DNA from: Planctomycetales bacterium
GTDB taxonomy: Bacteria > Planctomycetota > Phycisphaerae > SM23-33
DNA length: 10,954 nt
Reading direction: 5' to 3'
Assembly: GCA_030631125.1 (NCBI GenBank)
Contig: DAOVLS010000053.1
Span: 1-10,954 of the forward strand
This document shows positions 7,801 to 10,954 of this stretch, in pieces (within the stretch, counting starts at the first letter, position 1; every line of letters starts with the position of its first letter). Below the pieces are notes generated by a model. The model saw only the letters and a program-made list of their open reading frames with translations. It had not been told where the DNA came from and searched no databases. The position numbers and the translations under genes are program-made.

Positions 7801-8288
7801 TTACGCCAGACCTCGTCGGTAGGCCGGCAGCCTTTCCCGTCGTCGGGATACAATTTGTTGGGATAATAGTCTGGTTTTCGACCTTCCTTTTTGCACAGCG
7901 GGCACGTCAGCCGCCAGGGATGGTCCGGGTCCCAATCAAAAGGCATCCACCCGGTCATCTGCGGGTGAAAGGGGCAGCAGATGGTGTCGCGTCCGAAGGG
8001 CGACTCAGGCCGGAACAGGCCCAGGTAGTAACTGTCCGGACGATCGGTCCACACCTTGACCCTCTTCATTGTCAGGCTGACCCATTCACGGATGAACGGG
8101 TCGCCGGCCTTGAACTTGCTCTCGATTGCCGTCCATGTCCGGGTAACGCCGTCGGGGCCCGTAATGGCCGGAATCGCCACTTTGTCCGGCAGGACCACGC
8201 GCTTCGGTATCTCGGCTGCGGCGACACCGTCAAAAAGCATCAGGCAGACCACTGCTAAACACGACGTCAACGCAGTGTAGTGTCGCAT
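4884..8288 (-). CDS. Secreted heparinase II/III-family protein, putative polysaccharide lyase
   Basis: This 1134-residue exported protein has a signal peptide (1-25, MRHYTALTSC... to GVAAA). Residues 60-500 fit an all-helical toroid. They contain CCPFHP (104-109) and CPLC (129-132), a possible metal knuckle; SNN at 404-406; and NGDGLGFQVTPFYSR (444-458). By family analogy Asn405/406 and Tyr456 are candidate catalytic residues (inference). The heparinase II/III beta-sandwich follows from about 575. It contains GTGHCHKGSFNLLLYG (604-619), LFEQGYL (625-631), SAEAHNTALV (643-652), YQRTVVL (690-696) and the VVDIF/HDYY segment (704-719). His607/His609, Glu627 and His647 match positions that bind metal in heparinase II, with Glu where Asp is usual. 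After about 790 there is a beta-rich extension of some 340 residues that I do not recognise. AAAGGA lies 7 bases before ATG 8288. Known members cleave heparin, alginate-like and related uronic-acid glycans by elimination. The substrate here is unknown. Confidence 0.8.
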   Translation of the reverse strand: MRHYTALTSCLAVVCLMLFDGVAAAEIPKRVVLPDKVAIPAITGPDGVTRTWTAIESKFKAGDPFIREWVSLTMKRVKVWTDRPDSYYLGLFRPESPFGRDTICCPFHPQMTGWMPFDWDPDHPWRLTCPLCKKEGRKPDYYPNKLYPDDGKGCRPTDEVWRKTHTPEWSAKYNIPWEKWDGHTYGNVDGFAYHFLGFAQFRIFFEINWRRDILGNLCRGYAFGTRFYPAGSAERKLAGACAHKAKLIMVTMARTIMGDPYLREVLQADPQQYRNAIRALAVGADGKALPYKEYPGYERRDVISDHSVNDPKHPLETVRSYWKPQFTIFPDRPLTGWAREWLKSYAMIQDSFTPAERKAELTDLIERLLVSKAGDAERLKKTGRPFRRGIIEYSMQPYDLTMRSNNLAGSIAWSNLNLGFMLKDQHIVRNVADDIWYFLRNYFNGDGLGFQVTPFYSRVALSGLNLPLGVLNGMSEGFGPGDAFWDPKTKSLNAYMDPVMAANAYGLLLSALPDGRCAPWTDSQIVARPDMGLIEKVANATGGVPERFRPWLDISRDDQGKFHITLKKQAVLPSYVLGISGLAVMRTGTGPDQTFVSVDWSRLGTGHCHKGSFNLLLYGAGHEMLFEQGYLNNVTLAQAWMGSAEAHNTALVRSDNGSAAKCIRQRGSLRFFADTPQVKAAEVAEKGVMYQRTVVLMTAESPYVVDIFRLQGGSLHDYYVHSLGDTFALSGATLKPEVDPKKSLYDISGFKYRTSTGAKVITGISRAGTDGTFTLTWRDMKDWRTVPPEIDADAVTRVRVLAMPGTEILVGKTFGQRYRDGRDVAARVTVACIRRKAEAFGDMPDAFVAVIDAVRGKADKIKQVRQLKVLSGDKAGVGVKIVRPGGVDYVLSTTRDDVATTFADSDSKEKITLTGRLGVVQADTGKPASLLLVQGKHLVFGKRSVDAAATTLKGRLVGFNNRTIVLTVESDAAIPTGTELAGRVMIVRHNRKATAFTIRRIDRIAPGRYDIALANTVNLAEWTARVKSVKDNSIALEPATGRLQKRGLFLYRTDAAGQAILLGPFVSKYRTVLDEHGTMMARYVTATLAKTEGLKPASRVLISTLHVGKDTVSIPVISRLGGTTRTDEGSRQDK

Positions 8289-8447
8289 CTGATTGTCCTT
8301 TCCTGTATTTACTGGTTTTCAGCACTCTTTGTTGTTCATTATCGATCAGGCCTTCTGAAGTCTGACGATTGCGTAGTGCTCCACCTCAGGCACATTGGCG
8401 CATCCATGAAATGCGTATGCCGAATCTCCCTTTTTCACGGTTCGCGA

Positions 8448-8460
8448 GACAAATTTTGTC
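8448..8460. promoter_or_regulatory. Palindrome GACAAATTTTGTC downstream of the ceramidase-like gene
   Basis: Perfect 6-base arms GACAAA/TTTGTC surround one central T. It resembles the palindrome at 541-552, differing by one inserted base. It is about 160 bases upstream of the heparinase-like start, so it could be an operator for that gene or part of a 3' hairpin of the preceding transcript. The one-base difference in arm spacing argues against a single regulator binding both. Confidence 0.3.
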
Positions 8461-8473
8461 GCCGGTGCAGGTT

Positions 8474-8492
8474 AAAAAACCGCGCCGCCGGT
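8474..8492 (-). terminator. Weak intrinsic-terminator-like element after the ceramidase-like gene
   Basis: On the minus strand, 4 bases past the TAA at 8497-8499, a short stem ACCG-(GCGGCG)-CGGT (8492-8479) runs into six T residues (8479-8474). The 4-base stem is short, so termination is likely partial at best. Position and T-run are the support. Confidence 0.35.
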
Positions 8493-8496
8493 GCTG

Positions 8497-9810
8497 TTAT
8501 TCCGCCTCAACCAGTTCCTTCGCAGCCGACACTATCGCCGGTTCGACGCCTTCGGAAAAACGGGCGGGATACAGGAATATTCTGTGGCATCCCTCACGCG
8601 GGCGGACGCCGTCCTGGCGGCAACTTGCAGCCGAGGGCAGATACCCCAGGTAATGATTGGCGTAACCCGCGATGAACAGGTGCTTGAAGGGCAGTTCCCT
8701 CTTCATCCGCAGGCCTATATCAACGTACAACTCGCCCGGAACCGCCACCAGGGCAATCTCATCACCCAGACGCAGCAACTGGACCTCGCCGGCGACAGTC
8801 GTCGGGGCTGTTCCGTCGCGCAATAATGGAAGCACCCACTCTTCCCACTCGGTGTTCTCGCCCGTTGCCCGCCCCGCCTCCAACTGCCCGGCGACCTCAT
8901 CAGCCGACGGCAAGGGACATATAGGAAGTGCGACCTCACTGGAAGAAACGCCGATCCGTACATCTTGCTCGGTCGTTTCTATTTGCTCCATAACTGACAA
9001 GGCTACACCGGCCACAATCCTGCCCCATCGCCGGGCATCCTCGACGCCGCCATAGGCGAACTTGTCCGAACCGTCATCGGCCTTCTCAAGCAATTTGATC
9101 TTCAAATCGCCGGATGCGCCGTTAACAAACATCGCTGTCATCTCGCCGCCATAGACTTTCTCCAGCGCCTCCTGAAGGAAACCCGGATAATCGGCACAGA
9201 AATACTTGCCCCAACCCATCACGCTGGCGTGAGCGGCGTAATTGACCACCACAGCCAGCGGCGTCCCGTCCGGACGGTCCAATCGCAGGACCGAGAGTGT
9301 CTCGTCGGTAGGCCCGTCGGGATTGGGCGCCCACCTTGCGCCGGTGGGTCCGTCGGGGGTGGGAACCCAGCGGTTAATGTTGAAGGGGGCATGGCCGTGG
9401 CCCACGCCGATCCTTACCTCGGTCAGGCGCGAGTCGGCCTCGGCCACCGCACCGGCTATCTTGGCTGTCAACTGGTCCAGATAAGCGGGGTCGGGTATCC
9501 TTTCCACATTGCGTCCAGGGTGATATTGCGAGGTGTCGGGAGTGCAGTGTGTATGCGAGGCGGCGAGCATTACGCATCGTCCCGGAATACCGGTCATCTC
9601 CTCGACCCGCCGTCGTACATCGGTCGTGATCTTCCCCCTCAGTTGGATGAGGTCCATCGTTACCAGGGCAGCCTTTGTCCGGCCGTCGTCAAGGACCAGC
9701 GCCTTGGCGAACAGTTCGCCGGCGATACCGTCAGCCGGCTTGCCCCACGTGTTGCTCCCGACCGGCGGCGTGATATTCGCCCTGGCCACACCCGCGGTTA
9801 ACGTACTCAT
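8497..9810 (-). CDS. Neutral/alkaline non-lysosomal ceramidase-domain protein, no signal peptide
   Basis: This 437-residue protein matches the N-terminal catalytic domain of neutral ceramidases, zinc amidases that release fatty acid from ceramide. Seen in order: LTAGVARANITPPVG (4-18), the family opening; SHTHCTPDTS (85-94), the first His pair; FNINRWVPTPDGPTG and WAPNPDGPTDE (143-170), the NRR/NPDGP region; and VVNYAAHASVMG (188-199) with zinc-ligand-like His194. Then come FVNGASGDLKI (228-238), ALVAVPGELYVDIG (353-366) with Glu360, and ANHYLGYLP (384-392). Where the Pseudomonas enzyme has its nucleophilic serine after Gly-Asp, this protein reads Leu-Lys-Ile, and the usual downstream Gly-Gly-Tyr-Glu is absent. 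Real ceramide hydrolysis is therefore doubtful, and many bacterial relatives are of unknown substrate. No export signal is visible, unlike the heparinase-like neighbour. AAAGGA lies 9 bases before ATG 9810. The upstream gene ends 24 bases earlier, so the two are likely co-transcribed. Confidence 0.82.
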   Translation of the reverse strand: MSTLTAGVARANITPPVGSNTWGKPADGIAGELFAKALVLDDGRTKAALVTMDLIQLRGKITTDVRRRVEEMTGIPGRCVMLAASHTHCTPDTSQYHPGRNVERIPDPAYLDQLTAKIAGAVAEADSRLTEVRIGVGHGHAPFNINRWVPTPDGPTGARWAPNPDGPTDETLSVLRLDRPDGTPLAVVVNYAAHASVMGWGKYFCADYPGFLQEALEKVYGGEMTAMFVNGASGDLKIKLLEKADDGSDKFAYGGVEDARRWGRIVAGVALSVMEQIETTEQDVRIGVSSSEVALPICPLPSADEVAGQLEAGRATGENTEWEEWVLPLLRDGTAPTTVAGEVQLLRLGDEIALVAVPGELYVDIGLRMKRELPFKHLFIAGYANHYLGYLPSAASCRQDGVRPREGCHRIFLYPARFSEGVEPAIVSAAKELVEAE

Positions 9811-9834
9811 TTGCCTGTTTCCTTTCGTTACGTT

Positions 9835-10954
9835 TCAACTTCGTCGCAATTCAAGCACATAGTCCCCGTCGCCCGCCTCGAAGGTCGCGGCCTTTTCAGT
9901 AAGCCGCACCGGAATTTCAACGTCGGTCCGCAGGTTTCGCAAAGTACCGGGCTTCCTGTCATCAGGCAGGGCCACAACAAATTCACGGCTTCGCTGCGAG
10001 TAATTTCGACACACAACCTGATCTCCAAACCGGAGCACCGACGTTCCCGTCCTGTATAACTGACCGACCTCGCAACTGGCCAGGTACACTGCATCGGGAT
10101 GCTCCCGCTCAAGCGTGGCAAGCAGCCGTTCAAGTTGCTCAAAGCCATGTTTCCGCTGCTGCGGATTCAGGCTGACGTAGTTAGTGCGGTGTCCTCCGAT
10201 GATGGCTGGGAAATCCTGCGCCCAACTCTTCAGAATACAATCGTACGCATAGGTGAACCCTTTGACCCCTTCTCCGTCAGCTTGCCCCAGAGGATCCAAA
10301 GCACCGGCCCAGCCCAAGTAGGTGAGATCAAGTTCGGGGACGGTCTCGCCCATAGGAAAAGCGTTAAGGGGTTTCCTGACCCAATCGGGCCCTACAAACT
10401 TTATATGGCTATGCGAGCAAAACCTTATGTGATGCCTCGAAAGCATATGCTCCAGCTTCTCCACATCCTCCGGTCTTCCATCGGTGATCGGGGCACACGG
10501 CGAGTCGTACCCGAAGGCTTGGCGAAAATAGTCCAGACCTGTTCCAAACCATCTATCGAGTTGATCGGGACGCAACTCATCAAACTCAAGTCCCAGAACC
10601 TTGTGGCGATCCGAAGACGGCAGGGGAAAGCCTATGATCCGAAACTCAAAAGCGGCCACTATCGCCCCGTCCCATTTCTCCCGTAGCGTCCTTACCCATT
10701 TCCCCGGAGAGTAATGGTGCGCCCGGCCGTGCGTCTGGGGATACCACACCCCAAGCTCGATCCCCTCCTTCGCCTTGCCGATGATGTCCCCCGGCCGCCA
10801 AGGTTCGGGAAAGCCTTCGTCAATAGCGATGTCCACGTACTCGGTGAATCCGTTTTCGGCGATGGCTTCAAAGTCCGGATTGGCTATGAGGTATATCGGA
10901 GTGAAAATGGCTGGGCGGCCGTCCCCGCCTTTGAAACTGAGCAGCAGGTCGAAC
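9835..10954 (-). CDS. Polysaccharide-deacetylase-like barrel protein (5' end outside window)
   Basis: The last 372 residues are present; the frame is open to the window edge and no start is chosen (numbers count from the edge). Near the edge are FKGGDGRPAIFTPIYLIANPDFEAI (7-31), WYPQTHGRAHHYSPGKWVRTLR (70-91) and, near 252-262, GGHRTNYVSLN. These resemble a group of uncharacterised bacterial proteins related to NodB/polysaccharide deacetylases, with the pattern Pro-Gln-x-His-Gly-Arg-x-His before a Trp and a late His-Arg-x-Asn-Tyr. His75, Arg77, His79, His80 and His255 are candidate active-site or metal residues (inference). The C-terminal 100 residues look beta-rich, ending YVLELRRS. The first metal aspartate of the family would lie near or before the edge. 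Its stop is 24 bases before the ceramidase-like start, which suggests shared transcription and a joint role in trimming glycans. A glycoside hydrolase-like role is the main alternative. Confidence 0.6.
   Translation of the reverse strand, partial: FDLLLSFKGGDGRPAIFTPIYLIANPDFEAIAENGFTEYVDIAIDEGFPEPWRPGDIIGKAKEGIELGVWYPQTHGRAHHYSPGKWVRTLREKWDGAIVAAFEFRIIGFPLPSSDRHKVLGLEFDELRPDQLDRWFGTGLDYFRQAFGYDSPCAPITDGRPEDVEKLEHMLSRHHIRFCSHSHIKFVGPDWVRKPLNAFPMGETVPELDLTYLGWAGALDPLGQADGEGVKGFTYAYDCILKSWAQDFPAIIGGHRTNYVSLNPQQRKHGFEQLERLLATLEREHPDAVYLASCEVGQLYRTGTSVLRFGDQVVCRNYSQRSREFVVALPDDRKPGTLRNLRTDVEIPVRLTEKAATFEAGDGDYVLELRRS

Larger units (their letters stand above)
8289..8496 (-). other. Intergenic region between the ceramidase-like and heparinase-like genes
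   Basis: This is the only sizeable gap within the leftward gene set, so the heparinase-like gene may have its own promoter here. A possible minus-strand -10 box, GATAAT, is at 8343-8338, about 50 bases before the gene start, but I see no good -35 box. The upstream part holds a weak terminator-like hairpin with a T-run, a palindrome and a 9-base direct repeat (CGCCGGTGC at 8460-8468 and 8486-8494). No convincing small gene is visible on either strand. Confidence 0.5.

Noticed and set aside
7560..8258. Plus-strand open frame (232 codons) opposite the start of the heparinase-like gene
   Set aside because: It lies antisense to the signal peptide and toroid region, which are clearly coding on the minus strand.
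8280..8675. Plus-strand open frame spanning the 8289-8496 gap
   Set aside because: It runs into the 3' part of the ceramidase-like gene on the other strand, and its product has no recognisable features. The gap is better explained as intergenic.
9330..9372. Apparent 12-residue tandem repeat (RWVPTPDGPTGA / RWAPNPDGPTDE) in the ceramidase-like protein
   Set aside because: The region matches the normal Asn-Arg-Arg ... Asn-Pro-Asp-Gly-Pro segment of the family, so the similarity is probably coincidental rather than a recent duplication.

Overview
The window looks like a chromosomal piece from a moderately GC-rich bacterium with carbohydrate-scavenging habits. It is most likely a member of the Planctomycetota or a related PVC lineage. 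That assignment is inference. It rests on gene content: a long secreted heparinase II/III-type protein, a neutral-ceramidase-like protein, a deacetylase-like barrel protein, and sugar ABC permeases with large extra segments. No rRNA, tRNA or marker gene is present to confirm it. I saw no mobile element, CRISPR array or RNA gene, and no gene-free stretch exceeds 300 bases.

Left edge (1-526, minus strand): a small cysteine-rich DUF3795 protein is followed 12 bases later by the first 59 codons of pyruvate kinase, which runs off the left end. The pyruvate kinase ribosome-binding site touches the upstream stop codon, so the two genes are probably co-transcribed. Positions 527-723 form a divergent intergenic region with two short palindromes and a candidate promoter for the rightward genes.

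Centre-left (724-4755, plus strand): three overlapping genes encode a sugar-type (CUT1-like) ABC importer, namely a membrane-anchored solute-binding protein and two permeases. No ATPase gene is present, so an ATPase is presumably shared from elsewhere. Both permeases are about 430 residues, much longer than the usual 280-300. The first carries two extra hydrophobic blocks and the second a roughly 160-residue non-membrane insertion after its first helix.

Right (4884-10954, minus strand): three enzyme-like genes face the transporter. In transcription order they are a deacetylase-like barrel protein (5' end outside the window), a neutral/alkaline-ceramidase-domain protein 24 bases later, and after a 207-base gap a large secreted heparinase II/III-type protein. 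A GC-rich hairpin sits between the two converging gene sets, 3 bases past the heparinase-like stop codon.

Working model (inference): the secreted lyase-like protein cuts an acidic or amino-sugar glycan, the importer takes up fragments, and the two apparently signal-less or partial hydrolase-like proteins remove acyl groups or further process the fragments. The substrate cannot be read from the sequence. The most unusual items are the enlarged permeases, the cysteine motif and long C-terminal extension of the heparinase-like protein, and the divergent active-site motifs of the ceramidase-like protein.
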